64,000 nt of DNA from Thioclava sp. ES.031 (GTDB lineage: Bacteria > Pseudomonadota > Alphaproteobacteria > Rhodobacterales > Rhodobacteraceae), in assembly GCF_002563775.1 (NCBI RefSeq), contig NZ_PDJO01000001.1:2056001-2120000 (forward strand), in the 5' to 3' direction. Below the pieces are notes generated by a model. That model was given only the letters and a program-made list of their open reading frames with translations. It ran no database searches and was not told the DNA's origin. The position numbers were made by a program, and so were the translations under genes. Positions 20,029 through 28,771 of this stretch are shown in pieces. Within the stretch, counting starts at the first letter, position 1. The number at the start of each line of letters is the position of its first letter.

Positions 20029-21399
20029 TTGCTGACCAATGACCAACTCGACAAGTGGGATCGCGAAAGCTTCTTCCACCCCTCGACGCATCTCGCCCAG
20101 CACGCGCGCGGCGAGTCCCCCAACCGGATCGTCACCGGCGGCAAGGGCGTGTTCATCGAGGATCGCGACGGCAATAAGCTGCTCGACGCCTTTGCGGGCC
20201 TCTACTGCGTGAACGTGGGCTACGGGCGCACCGAAATCTCCGAGGCCATCGCCGAGCAGGCGAAGGAACTGGCCTATTACCACGCCTATGTCGGCCACGG
20301 CACCGAAGCCTCGATCACGCTGGCGCATATGGTCCTCGACCGTGCGCCCGATCACATGTCGAAGGTCTATTTCGGTCTGTCGGGCTCGGATGCGAACGAG
20401 ACCAACATCAAGCTGGTCTGGTATTACAACAACATCCTGAACCGCCCCGAGAAGAAGAAGATCATCTCGCGCTGGCGCGGCTATCACGGCTCGGGCCTGA
20501 TGACCGGCTCGCTGACGGGGCTCGAGCTGTTCCACAAGAAGTTCGACCTGCCGCTGAGCCAGGTGATCCACACCGAGGCGCCCTATTACTACCGCCGCCC
20601 CGATGAGGCGATGTCGGAAGAGGCCTTCACCGCCTATTGCGCGTCCGAGCTGGAGCAGCTGATCGAACGCGAAGGCCCCGACACCATCGCCGCCTTCATC
20701 GGCGAGCCGGTTCTGGGCACCGGCGGCATCGTGCCCCCGCCCGCGGGCTATTGGGAAGCGATCCAGAAGGTTCTGAACAAATACGACATCCTGCTGATCG
20801 CCGACGAGGTCGTGACCGGCTTCGGACGCCTGGGCTCCATGTTCGGCTCGGATCACTACGGTATGAAGCCCGACCTGATCACCATCGCGAAGGGCCTGAC
20901 CTCGGCCTATGCGCCGCTCTCGGGCACGATTGTCAGCGACAAGATGTGGAAAGTGCTGGAGCAAGGCACGGACGAGAACGGCCCGATCGGCCACGGCTGG
21001 ACCTACTCGGCGCACCCGATCGGGGCGGCGGCCGGCGTCGCGAACCTCGAACTGATCGACAAGCTGGGCCTCGTCGAGAACGCTGGCAAAGTGGGTAAAT
21101 ACCTCAATGACCAGATGCGCGCCGCCATCGGCGAGCACGCGAATGTCGGCGATATCCGCGGCGAAGGGATGCTCTGCGCGGTGGAATTCATGGCCGATCG
21201 CGACAACCGCAGCTTCTTCGACGCCTCCGACAAGATCGGCGCGAAGATCGCAGGCGCGATGGTCGAGCGTGGCGTGATCGGGCGCGCGATGCCGCAGGGC
21301 GACATCCTTGGCCTTGCCCCGCCGCTGTGCCTCACCGAGGCGGAGGCCGACAAGATCGTCGAAGTCACCGCCGATGCCGTGAAATCGGTTCTGGGCTAA
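20029..21399 (+). CDS. Class III omega-aminotransferase (PLP-dependent)
   Basis: 456 residues of fold-type I. The PLP lysine is Lys288 in TIAKGLTSAYAPLSG. ADEVVTGFGRLG carries the cofactor Asp and GSDANETN the phosphate-binding segment. The N-terminus (FFHPSTHLAQHARGE) closely resembles, from memory, structurally solved Ruegeria omega-transaminases of broad amine specificity; pyruvate is the probable acceptor. The start is TTG at 20029 after AAGGAGAG. Substrate may be GABA, diaminobutyrate, beta-alanine or another amine; the paired dehydrogenase does not decide it. Confidence 0.85.
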   Translation: MLTNDQLDKWDRESFFHPSTHLAQHARGESPNRIVTGGKGVFIEDRDGNKLLDAFAGLYCVNVGYGRTEISEAIAEQAKELAYYHAYVGHGTEASITLAHMVLDRAPDHMSKVYFGLSGSDANETNIKLVWYYNNILNRPEKKKIISRWRGYHGSGLMTGSLTGLELFHKKFDLPLSQVIHTEAPYYYRRPDEAMSEEAFTAYCASELEQLIEREGPDTIAAFIGEPVLGTGGIVPPPAGYWEAIQKVLNKYDILLIADEVVTGFGRLGSMFGSDHYGMKPDLITIAKGLTSAYAPLSGTIVSDKMWKVLEQGTDENGPIGHGWTYSAHPIGAAAGVANLELIDKLGLVENAGKVGKYLNDQMRAAIGEHANVGDIRGEGMLCAVEFMADRDNRSFFDASDKIGAKIAGAMVERGVIGRAMPQGDILGLAPPLCLTEAEADKIVEVTADAVKSVLG

Positions 21400-21420
21400 G
21401 GCCCCTCGGCAAGGGTCGTC

Positions 21421-21687
21421 TTACGAGGCGATCCCTGCCAGCCATTCGGCAATCGCCGCGCGGCTGTCTGGATCGGGCGAATGGTGCGTGGCGATGAAAT
21501 CGTCGAACCAGTCGCGCCGCTCCTCTGGCGTCTTCGCTCCAAGCGCCCAGCCAAGCTGCGCCGTCAACCGCTCAGCGTCACGGTGACACCGCCCGCAGGA
21601 TTGTTTGAAAAGCTGCTCCGGATCCGACTCGGCCGAGGCGCTGCCCGCCCAAAGCATCAAAGATATCACCAAAAAGACGCGCATCAC
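21421..21687 (-). CDS. Small periplasmic c-type cytochrome-like protein
   Basis: 88 residues: a signal peptide (about residues 1-19, cleavage after SASA) and one heme c attachment motif, CGRCH (residues 31-35). A Met or second His as distal ligand is not obvious; His68/69 in THHSPD are candidates. The C-terminus ends AAIAEWLAGIAS, like the last helix of small cytochromes. The start overlaps the lpxB stop as ATGA, so it is translated as the last gene of the lipid A operon, an odd place for a redox protein. Partner and role are unknown. Confidence 0.75.
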   Translation of the reverse strand: MMRVFLVISLMLWAGSASAESDPEQLFKQSCGRCHRDAERLTAQLGWALGAKTPEERRDWFDDFIATHHSPDPDSRAAIAEWLAGIAS

Positions 21688-22835
21688 GCCCTCCCGAGAA
21701 ACTCCAGAACCGAACGCGCCGCGCGCAGGCCGGGCGGCTCGCCGCCCTCGCCCAACCGGCGCATCACCTCTTCCATCGCGGCCATCTGCTCGTCTCGGGC
21801 CGCGTCTTCTTCCAGCAATTCCAGCATCTTCGCCGAAATGTCACGCGGCTTGCACTCGGGGCCGAGGAATTCCGGGATCACCCGCGTCTCCGAGACCAGA
21901 TTGACCAGCGTCACCGTGTCGATCTTGAGCATCCGCGAGATCACGTGCCAGGTCAGGAAATTCGCGTCATAGGCGATCACCATCGGCACCCGGTTCGCGG
22001 CCAGCTCCAGACTGACCGTGCCCGAGGCCGCCAGCGCGATATCGGCGGCGGCGAAGGCCGCGCGCTTGTCGTCGGCATTCTCGACCACGATCGGCGCGAC
22101 CGGCCAGCGCGCCGTCATCTCGCGCACCATCGGCGCCACGCCCCGCACGGTCGGCAGCACGACCCGCAGCCCCGGCTCGCGGTCGCGCAGCTGCATCAGC
22201 GCCTCGTCGAACCGCGCCCCGAGCCGCTTGACCTCGCCGCGCCGCGAGCCCGGCAGACACAGCGCCAGCGGTTGATCTTCGCCGATCATATGGGTCTCGC
22301 GGAAGGCCGCCGCGTCGGCCCCCGTCGCGCGCGGCTCGGCCACGACAGGATGGCCCACGAAATCGCAGCTCATTCCGGCGGCTTCCATATAGAGCGGCTC
22401 GAAAGGCAGCAGCGCCAGCACATGATCGACCACCTGCGCCATCTTCGCCGCGCGGCCCGGACGCCACGCCCAGACCGAGGGCGCGACATAGTGGATCACC
22501 TTGAGATCAGGGTGCTTTTCCTTCACCAGCCGCGCCACGCGCAGGCAGAAATCGGGGCTGTCGATGGTGATCAGCGCCTCGGCGCCGCTTTCGATCACGT
22601 GATCCGCGGTCTCGGCGATGCGGCGTTTGAGATGGCGGTATTTCGGCAGCACCTCCATCAGCCCCATGACCGAAAGCTCTTCCATCGGGAACAGGCTGGT
22701 GAGCCCCTGCGCGCCCATCTCCTCGCCGCCGATGCCGGACCAGTCCACGCCCGGCGCAAGCCCGTTGATCCCCGCCATCAGGGCGCCGCCGAGCTTGTCG
22801 CCCGATGCCTCGCCCGCGATGACGTAGAGCCTCAT
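21684..22835 (-). CDS. lpxB: Lipid-A-disaccharide synthase LpxB
   Basis: GT19 glycosyltransferase joining UDP-2,3-diacylglucosamine and lipid X into the lipid A disaccharide. 383 residues. Hallmarks are IAGEASGDKLGG at the N-terminus, HYVAPSVWAWRPGRA, FVGHPV and LCLPGSRRGEV, with the C-terminal ASGTVSLELA nucleotide-binding segment. It overlaps lpxI upstream and the small cytochrome downstream by ATGA, forming one translation-coupled chain. Confidence 0.96.
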   Translation of the reverse strand: MRLYVIAGEASGDKLGGALMAGINGLAPGVDWSGIGGEEMGAQGLTSLFPMEELSVMGLMEVLPKYRHLKRRIAETADHVIESGAEALITIDSPDFCLRVARLVKEKHPDLKVIHYVAPSVWAWRPGRAAKMAQVVDHVLALLPFEPLYMEAAGMSCDFVGHPVVAEPRATGADAAAFRETHMIGEDQPLALCLPGSRRGEVKRLGARFDEALMQLRDREPGLRVVLPTVRGVAPMVREMTARWPVAPIVVENADDKRAAFAAADIALAASGTVSLELAANRVPMVIAYDANFLTWHVISRMLKIDTVTLVNLVSETRVIPEFLGPECKPRDISAKMLELLEEDAARDEQMAAMEEVMRRLGEGGEPPGLRAARSVLEFLGRA

Positions 22836-23647
22836 GGCTCCCGCGCCCAGAGAAAGAGGCCCGCGGCCTCGGCGGCCTCGATGACCGCGTCGCGATCGAG
22901 AAGCATCACGCCGCCCGCCTCTAAGGCGATGCCGGACAGGCCAGCGGCGGCGGCGTTCTTGACCGTATCGACACCGATCGCAGGCAGATCGGCACGACGG
23001 TCCTGATCGGGTTTCGGCGCCTTGTAGAAGACCCCTTTCACCGCTTTAAGATCGCCGCGCAAACCTTTGTGGTAACGCACGAAATCCAGCATCGCATCGG
23101 TGCCCGGCAAGGTCTCGACCGCGAGGCAAAGCCCGCGTCCGACGACCGCGCCCTGACCGATATCCGACGCCCCGAGCGCAGCCACAATCTCGGCTCCGCG
23201 TTCGGCATCTTCCTCGTCCACGACAGTCGGTTTTCCGCACAGCACGCCCGCCTCGGGCAGCAGCGCGGGGGCGATCTCATGCGCACCCACGACCTCCAGA
23301 TCGAATTCCTCGAAGACCTCGATCACCGCGCGCAGCGTCGCATCGTCGCCCGCCTGCATCGCCATCGCGAGCCGCGGCACCAGCTGCGCCGAACGGGGAT
23401 CGAACTGCTCGGGATCGATCGCCGGACGCTGCATCGCGCCCGCGAACACCACCCGCTCGATCCCGCGATCGGCCAGTTCGTCGAGAAACGGCACCAGCCG
23501 CTCGATCCGGAAGCGCAGATGCTCGCCGTCCAGATCGCAAGGCGCGCCGATCATTTCGCAGACCAGAATATCCGGCGCAGCCTCGGTCAGGATCGCGGGC
23601 AGACGGCCCGCCCCGGCGATCAGCGCGGTATGCGTGCCCCCGCTCAT
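22832..23647 (-). CDS. lpxI: UDP-2,3-diacylglucosamine pyrophosphatase LpxI
   Basis: Alphaproteobacterial replacement of LpxH that hydrolyses UDP-2,3-diacylglucosamine to lipid X. 271 residues. The N-terminal domain begins TALIAGAGRLPAIL. The C-terminal catalytic domain has KAVKGVFYKAPKPDQDRRADLPAIG and VKNAAAAGLSGIALEAGG, with the Asp/Arg-rich centre typical of DUF1009/LpxI. Its position between lpxA and lpxB, overlapping both, supports the call. Confidence 0.95.
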   Translation of the reverse strand: MSGGTHTALIAGAGRLPAILTEAAPDILVCEMIGAPCDLDGEHLRFRIERLVPFLDELADRGIERVVFAGAMQRPAIDPEQFDPRSAQLVPRLAMAMQAGDDATLRAVIEVFEEFDLEVVGAHEIAPALLPEAGVLCGKPTVVDEEDAERGAEIVAALGASDIGQGAVVGRGLCLAVETLPGTDAMLDFVRYHKGLRGDLKAVKGVFYKAPKPDQDRRADLPAIGVDTVKNAAAAGLSGIALEAGGVMLLDRDAVIEAAEAAGLFLWAREP

Positions 23648-24441
23648 TTGCCGGGCGTCAGGAAGCTGCGGTCGGACGGGCCGAGGATGAAGTCGAGCAC
23701 TTCGCGCGCCAATTCGCCTTCGACGCCCTCTTCCGAGAGGGTTCGCGCGCTTTCGCGGAAGCTGCCTTGTCCAAGCGCCTCGACGGTCTTGCGCAGCGCG
23801 GAGATTTCCTCGCGCGACGTCCCGCGACGCTTCAGCCCCACGAGGTTGAGCCCTTCGAGCCCCGCGCGCGGTCCCGCGACCAGCGCATGCGGGATCACAT
23901 CCGCTGTCACCATCGACAGCGCGCCGATGATCGCGCCGCGCCCGATCCGGACGAATTGGTGCACGCCGGACAGGCCGCCGACGATGACGTCATCGCCCAG
24001 CACGCAATGCCCCGCGACCGCGACCGAATTCACCAGAATGACCCGGTCGCCCAGCTTGCAGTCATGCGCGACGTGGCAGGACGACATGAACAGGCCGTCA
24101 TCGCCGATCTCGGTCAGCCCGCCGCCGCCTTCGGTGCCGGTATTCATCGTCACATATTCGCGGATGCGGTTGCGCTTGCCGATCTTCAGCCGCGTCTTCT
24201 CGCCGTTGAATTTCAGGTCCTGCGGAATCTGGCCGAGCGAGGCGAAAGGATAGACCTCCGTCTCGTCGCCGATCTCGGTCGCGCCCTGCAGCACGACATG
24301 GCTTTGCAGGCTGACGCCCCGGCCCAGCACGACCTCGGGGCCGACCACGCAGAACGGGCCGATCCGGCAGTCCGGACCGATCACCGCGCCGGCTTCGATC
24401 ACCGAGGACGCGTGAATCTGCGCACTTGGGTCAATGCTCAT
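23644..24441 (-). CDS. lpxA: UDP-N-acetylglucosamine acyltransferase LpxA
   Basis: First step of lipid A synthesis, transferring a 3-hydroxyacyl chain from ACP to UDP-GlcNAc. 265 residues built from hexapeptide repeats of a left-handed beta-helix (IGPDCRIGPFCVVGPEVVLG) with the catalytic His in SSCHVAHDCKLGD, GGLSGVHQFVRIG in the later coils and a C-terminal helical domain. Four bases separate it from fabZ. Confidence 0.96.
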   Translation of the reverse strand: MSIDPSAQIHASSVIEAGAVIGPDCRIGPFCVVGPEVVLGRGVSLQSHVVLQGATEIGDETEVYPFASLGQIPQDLKFNGEKTRLKIGKRNRIREYVTMNTGTEGGGGLTEIGDDGLFMSSCHVAHDCKLGDRVILVNSVAVAGHCVLGDDVIVGGLSGVHQFVRIGRGAIIGALSMVTADVIPHALVAGPRAGLEGLNLVGLKRRGTSREEISALRKTVEALGQGSFRESARTLSEEGVEGELAREVLDFILGPSDRSFLTPGK

Positions 24442-24445
24442 GCAT

Positions 24446-24907
24446 TCAGCCCTGAAGGTCCATCATGGCGGTGAACTCGGCCTCTGCGGCCAATTCACCA
24501 TTCACCGTACCACGGCCTTCAAATTTCCAGATCTTGCCGCCGCCGCGCTTCACGGTGACATGCAGTTCGAGCACGTCGCCCGGCACCACCTTGCGGCGGA
24601 ACTTGCACTTGTCGATGCCCATGAAATAGGTCAGCAGCGGCTTGTCGATCACGTCGAGCGAGATGCCCACCACCACGGCAGAGGTCTGCGCCATCGCCTC
24701 GACGATGGTGACGCCGGGCATGATCGGCTCTTCCGGGAAATGGCCCTGGAAATGCGGCTCGTTCGCGGTGACGTTCTTGATGCCGACTGCCCCTTTGTTC
24801 GGGACGATGTCACGCACCTTGTCGATCAGCAGGAACGGATAGCGATGCGGAATGATGCGCTTGATGAGCGACAGATCGGCTTCGGTATAGGGGGCGGGTT
24901 CGGTCAT
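24446..24907 (-). CDS. fabZ: 3-hydroxyacyl-[acyl-carrier-protein] dehydratase FabZ
   Basis: 153-residue hot-dog-fold dehydratase of fatty acid synthesis. The catalytic His is in [13 protein letters not shown]; the hot-dog helix region has [23 protein letters not shown] with the catalytic Glu. It competes with LpxA for hydroxyacyl-ACP and is adjacent to lpxA, the usual linkage. A 122-base gap to the ompH gene upstream may carry an internal promoter. Confidence 0.96.
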   Translation of the reverse strand: MTEPAPYTEADLSLIKRIIPHRYPFLLIDKVRDIVPNKGAVGIKNVTANEPHFQGHFPEEPIMPGVTIVEAMAQTSAVVVGISLDVIDKPLLTYFMGIDKCKFRRKVVPGDVLELHVTVKRGGGKIWKFEGRGTVNGELAAEAEFTAMMDLQG

Positions 24908-25029
24908 GAGCTGTCCTCGTTCTTGGGCGCAATGCGCCTGCGGCGGTATCAGTTTGCCGCATCACGCGATCGTCGCTTTTGGATTGTTGCTAGCAATCGC
25001 GGCCCCGCTTGGCAAGCAGCGCGCGCCTG

Positions 25030-25935
25030 CTATTGCGCCGTCGTGGCGTCGCTTTGCGTGCCCTGAGTGCCATTCACGACCGGTAGGCCAAGCGGCAGAC
25101 CGGGCGCGTCGCGGGTCGCCCCGTCGAGCGTCGAATTACCGTCGCCCTTGGGCGCGGTATTCGGGGTCGTATCCACGAAAACGCCTGCTTCGCCGCTTTG
25201 ATCCGTCGTCGCATCATTTCCAGCCTGATCTGGAGCGGGTTGCGCCGGCGTCGTTTGCGCTGGCGGCGCAGGTGCGTCCGGTGCAGCGCCCGCCCCCGTC
25301 GACGCGTTGCCAGAGCCATCGTTCGACGTCGGCGGAACCAAAGGCGTCACCCGCCCGGCCCCGTCGCCGATTTCCTTGTCGACCCGCGCGCCCAGTTCCT
25401 GCGTCACATCGGCCTGCGCGAGCCCGCGGATGATCGCGCGGGAATCGAGCACAACGACCGCACCGCGCGCCTTCAGCACCTCGTCGAGCAGCGGCACCAC
25501 CGTCTGCACGAAGGTCTGATGTTCCTGATTCAACTGACTCTGGATCGCATCGGCCTTGGCCTTCTGGGCCTTGCGAATATCGGTCGCCCGCTTGTCGAAG
25601 GCATCGGCGGCTTGCTGGAACTCATCCGAGGGCATCGTCAGCCGCTCCTCGGTGAGCTTGCGCTCCTCCGCCTCGAGCTGGCTCGCGATCCGGTCGTTTT
25701 CCTTGCGCAGCGCGCTCGACGCGGCCTGAATCTCGGATTGCACCCGCTTGCCCCAGAGAGAATTGTCGTAAAGCTTCTCCCAATCGAGGGTCAGAACCGC
25801 ACTCGATTGCACGCGCGGCCCGGGCGCAGGCACTTGCGCATCCCCGGCCTGGCCCGCCGATTGCGCGACAGCCGCGCCGGGCCCGAAGGCCAGCGCGGCT
25901 GCGATAAAGGATACCGTGAAGCGGCTCAGACGCAT
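25030..25935 (-). CDS. OmpH/Skp-family periplasmic chaperone with a long disordered tail
   Basis: 301 residues. A signal peptide ends near AAVAQS (residue 25). The Skp domain spans about 40-195: VLTLDWEKLYDNSLWGKR, a charged coiled-coil hairpin over 65-145, then VVLDSRAIIRG. Residues 200-301 are a low-complexity tail rich in Pro, Ala, Thr, Gly, Asp and Asn, absent from E. coli Skp (161 aa) and presumably disordered. Skp holds outer-membrane proteins on the way to BamA, encoded immediately upstream in the same operon. Confidence 0.85.
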   Translation of the reverse strand: MRLSRFTVSFIAAALAFGPGAAVAQSAGQAGDAQVPAPGPRVQSSAVLTLDWEKLYDNSLWGKRVQSEIQAASSALRKENDRIASQLEAEERKLTEERLTMPSDEFQQAADAFDKRATDIRKAQKAKADAIQSQLNQEHQTFVQTVVPLLDEVLKARGAVVVLDSRAIIRGLAQADVTQELGARVDKEIGDGAGRVTPLVPPTSNDGSGNASTGAGAAPDAPAPPAQTTPAQPAPDQAGNDATTDQSGEAGVFVDTTPNTAPKGDGNSTLDGATRDAPGLPLGLPVVNGTQGTQSDATTAQ

Positions 25936-25944
25936 CGCGCGCCC

Positions 25945-28281
25945 TTAGAACTGCGTGGAAAGCGACAGATCGAAGTTCTGGGTCTTGTCGTAGCTTTCTT
26001 TCTTGATCGCGCGCGAGAAGTTCAGACGCAGCGGACCGATCGCGGATTTCCAGAAGATCGAGACGCCGACCGCCGAGCGGATATGCATCGAGTCGTCGAC
26101 CTCGTTGCCGCCGGTCCCGGTCGTGTCGTCCAGACCCCAGACCGAGCCCACATCCCAGAACACGCCGCCGGTGATGCCGTATTCCTCGGGCAGACCGATC
26201 GGGAATTCCGCTTCGACCTTGCCGACCCAGTAGTAGTTGCCGCCGAGCGCGTCGGTATTGCCCGCATTGAGGTCACGCGGACCGATGCCGTAGCTCTCGA
26301 AGCCGCGGATCTGGCTGCCCGAGAAGCGTTGCAGGATCGTCGAGCCACCCGTGGCATCGACCGCGCCGCCTTCGAGCGAGGCGCGCAGCGTGGCTTCCTC
26401 GTTGAAGATCTTGCGTTCCCCGACGATTTTCGCGGTGGTCTGGCCGCCTTTCACGTCGCCGCCGACGCCCCAGAACTGCTGATCGACGTTGAAACGCCAG
26501 GTGAAGCGCGGATCGATCTGCTCGCGCGACGTGTCGTAGGTATATCGGAGGCCCGGGCCGCTGTAGCGCTGCGTGCCCATGTCGGTCTCTTCACGCTGCA
26601 GGATCTCCGAGGAGTCGGTCGGCACGTTGTTCAGCGTGTCTTCGCCGATCTTGTAGCTCACCTCCAGCCGGCCCCGCTCGGAGACCGGGAATTCCAGCGC
26701 GGGTTCGATGCTGATGCGGCGCGTGTCGTAAGCGGTGTTCGAAGCCGAGCTCGACGTCGTGTAGGCCGCCGAGAACTTCAGCGCCACGTCGCGCCCGAGG
26801 AACGCGGGTTCGATGAACCGGAAGCTCGAGCTGTTATTGTCCTTGGTCGTGCCGAGCGACACGCCGAGATACTGCCCGCGGCCGAGGAAGTTCTTCTCTT
26901 CCAGCGAGGCGTTGAAGCCGATCCCGTCCGAATTCGAATAGGAGGCGCCGAAACCAAGCGAACCGGTGGGCTGCTCTTCGACGTTCACGTCGACGACGAC
27001 CTGATCGGAGCTCGAGCCCGGCTTCGTGTTCACGTCGACCGACTTGAAGTAGCCGGTGCCGCGGATTCGGTCGGCGGCGTTCGAGATCTCACGCGGGTTG
27101 TAGGGGTCGCCTTCGACCGTCCGGAACTCGCGACGGACCACCCGGTCGAGCGTCGCGGTGTTGCCTTCGATGTCGATGCGCTGCACGAAGACGCGCGCGC
27201 CACGGACCAGCACGAAATCGACATTGACCGACTGGGTGCGCGGGTCTTGGGTGATACGCGGCTCGACGCGGGCGAATTGGATGCCCTTCTTGATCGCAAG
27301 CTGCTCCATCCGGGTCACGGCCAGCTCGATCGCCTTCGGCGAGAAGGTCTGGCCCTGGCGGATTCTGGTGAGCGGCGCGAACTCGTCAGGCGCGACCCCG
27401 TCGATCTCGGAATTCGTGCTGATCGAGTTGAAGTGGTATTTCTGCCCTTCGATGATGTTGAAGGTCATGAAGAACGCATCGCGCTGGCGCGACATCTGCG
27501 AGGACACGCCGGTGACCTGCACGTTCTTGTAGCCCCGCGCCTGATAGAAATCGATCAGCTTCTGACGGTCGACCGGGATACGGCCGGCGTTGAACGTATC
27601 GTTCTTCACGAAGGTGCGGAAAATCCCCGCCTGTTTCGTCTCGAGCACCTGACGCAGACGACGGTCCGAATAGGACCGGTTGCCGGTGAAGGTCACGCGT
27701 TCGATCGAGGTGACCTTGCCTTCCTTGATCTCGAAGGCGACGTCGACGCGGTTATTGTCGCGGCGGATGACCTTCGGCACGACGCGGGCGGCCATGCGGC
27801 CATCCTCGGAATAGGCGCGCGCCAGACGCTGGGCGTCGGCTTCGATCTGAGCGGGATTATAGACGCGGTTCGGCTTCGCCTGAATGATCGTGGCGAGCTG
27901 CTCGTCCTTGATGATCTTGTTGCCTTCGAAATTGATCACGCTGATCGTCGGGTATTCGGTCACGGCGATCTTGAGCGTGTTGCCCTGCGGCGTGATCGCA
28001 ACCTTTTCGAACAGGCCGGAATTCGTCAGGCGCTGGTAAGCGGCGTTCAGATCGGCGTCGGTCACGGGCTGATTGCGCGCGATTCTGGCGAAGGACAGAA
28101 TCGTGGCCGCGTCGACGCGCTCGTTGCCGGTGATCTGGACCTGCGAGAAACTGTATTGCTGCGCCTGAGCAATCACGGGAACCGCAAGGCAACTCATTGC
28201 AACTGCTGGAAATACTACGCTGGCCCGCAGTGCCTTTCGCGTTGCATGGAGTCTCAGCATAGTTTGCACGCTCATAGACAT
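25945..28281 (-). CDS. bamA: Outer membrane protein assembly factor BamA
   Basis: Central subunit of the beta-barrel assembly machine. Starting at ATG 28281 (GGGAGAGGGC upstream) gives 778 residues with a signal peptide ending VIAQAQQ. Further open sequence upstream lacks a ribosome-binding site. Five POTRA domains occupy about residues 40-420, and the barrel the remainder (GSLGFGASYSNSDGIGF, SGSQIRGFE, GGNYYWVGKVEAEFP). The last residue is Phe (LSLSTQF), as needed for barrel recognition. It lies between rseP and ompH, the conserved envelope order. Confidence 0.96.
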   Translation of the reverse strand: MSMSVQTMLRLHATRKALRASVVFPAVAMSCLAVPVIAQAQQYSFSQVQITGNERVDAATILSFARIARNQPVTDADLNAAYQRLTNSGLFEKVAITPQGNTLKIAVTEYPTISVINFEGNKIIKDEQLATIIQAKPNRVYNPAQIEADAQRLARAYSEDGRMAARVVPKVIRRDNNRVDVAFEIKEGKVTSIERVTFTGNRSYSDRRLRQVLETKQAGIFRTFVKNDTFNAGRIPVDRQKLIDFYQARGYKNVQVTGVSSQMSRQRDAFFMTFNIIEGQKYHFNSISTNSEIDGVAPDEFAPLTRIRQGQTFSPKAIELAVTRMEQLAIKKGIQFARVEPRITQDPRTQSVNVDFVLVRGARVFVQRIDIEGNTATLDRVVRREFRTVEGDPYNPREISNAADRIRGTGYFKSVDVNTKPGSSSDQVVVDVNVEEQPTGSLGFGASYSNSDGIGFNASLEEKNFLGRGQYLGVSLGTTKDNNSSSFRFIEPAFLGRDVALKFSAAYTTSSSASNTAYDTRRISIEPALEFPVSERGRLEVSYKIGEDTLNNVPTDSSEILQREETDMGTQRYSGPGLRYTYDTSREQIDPRFTWRFNVDQQFWGVGGDVKGGQTTAKIVGERKIFNEEATLRASLEGGAVDATGGSTILQRFSGSQIRGFESYGIGPRDLNAGNTDALGGNYYWVGKVEAEFPIGLPEEYGITGGVFWDVGSVWGLDDTTGTGGNEVDDSMHIRSAVGVSIFWKSAIGPLRLNFSRAIKKESYDKTQNFDLSLSTQF

Positions 28282-28404
28282 CGCCCTCTCCCGCCGGAAG
28301 TTCACTTTTTCCCTTTGATTAGGGTGGTAGCGAAGGGCGTACGCGATGTCAAAGCTGCGATGGCCGCTCAGACCCGAGATTTTGTGGAGCGCGATCATCT
28401 TGCC

Positions 28405-28432
28405 ACGAAAGAAAGGGCCGCGAAGGCGGCCC
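28405..28432 (-). terminator. Intrinsic terminator after the 57-residue membrane protein gene
   Basis: On the minus strand GGGCCGC (28432-28426) pairs with GCGGCCC (28421-28415) around a four-base CTTC loop, followed by TTTCTTTCGT (28414-28405). It separates the rseP side of the superoperon from bamA, which should then have its own promoter between 28282 and about 28400. Confidence 0.75.
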
Positions 28433-28486
28433 CGGGATCGATGATGAACGGGTTTTTCGGGCGTTTCGGGCCCGTTTCGGTCCGGC

Positions 28487-28660
28487 TCAGATGCGCTGGA
28501 AGCTGGAAGCGTCGCCGCCGAGAATGTCGATCAATTGAATACCGATCAGCGCCGCGCCGAACAGCGCGACCAGAACCGCTGCGATGAACAGCAGCCGGTC
28601 CCCGACGATTTCCACCAACGGGCGAAGTTCGCGATAGTGATGCGCGATGATCTCGGACAT
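28487..28660 (-). CDS. 57-residue single-pass membrane protein between rseP and bamA
   Basis: ATG at 28660 is preceded by a near-perfect AAGGAGG; the frame ends TGA at 28489-28487. The sequence has a polar N-terminus (MSEIIAHHYRELRPLVEIVG), one hydrophobic helix at about residues 23-47, and a short tail ending FQRI. A terminator follows 55 bases downstream. It is not similar to a family I know. Strong translation signals and position between two envelope stress/assembly genes suggest a real small envelope protein; its role is unknown. Confidence 0.75.
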   Translation of the reverse strand: MSEIIAHHYRELRPLVEIVGDRLLFIAAVLVALFGAALIGIQLIDILGGDASSFQRI

Positions 28661-28771
28661 GAGTGGCCTCCTTCGCGCGAGTTGCGCTGAAGCTGTCCTA
28701 CCCTGTCTTCATGACCGCATTGCGAGGCAATTGTGGCGAAACCGCGGCAGCCACACCTGTCACGGCACCAC

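Noticed and set aside
25198..28587. Long plus-strand open frame opposite bamA and ompH
   Set aside because: It lies antisense to two clearly recognised genes, has no ribosome-binding site and codes arginine/histidine-rich sequence typical of GC-rich mirror frames.
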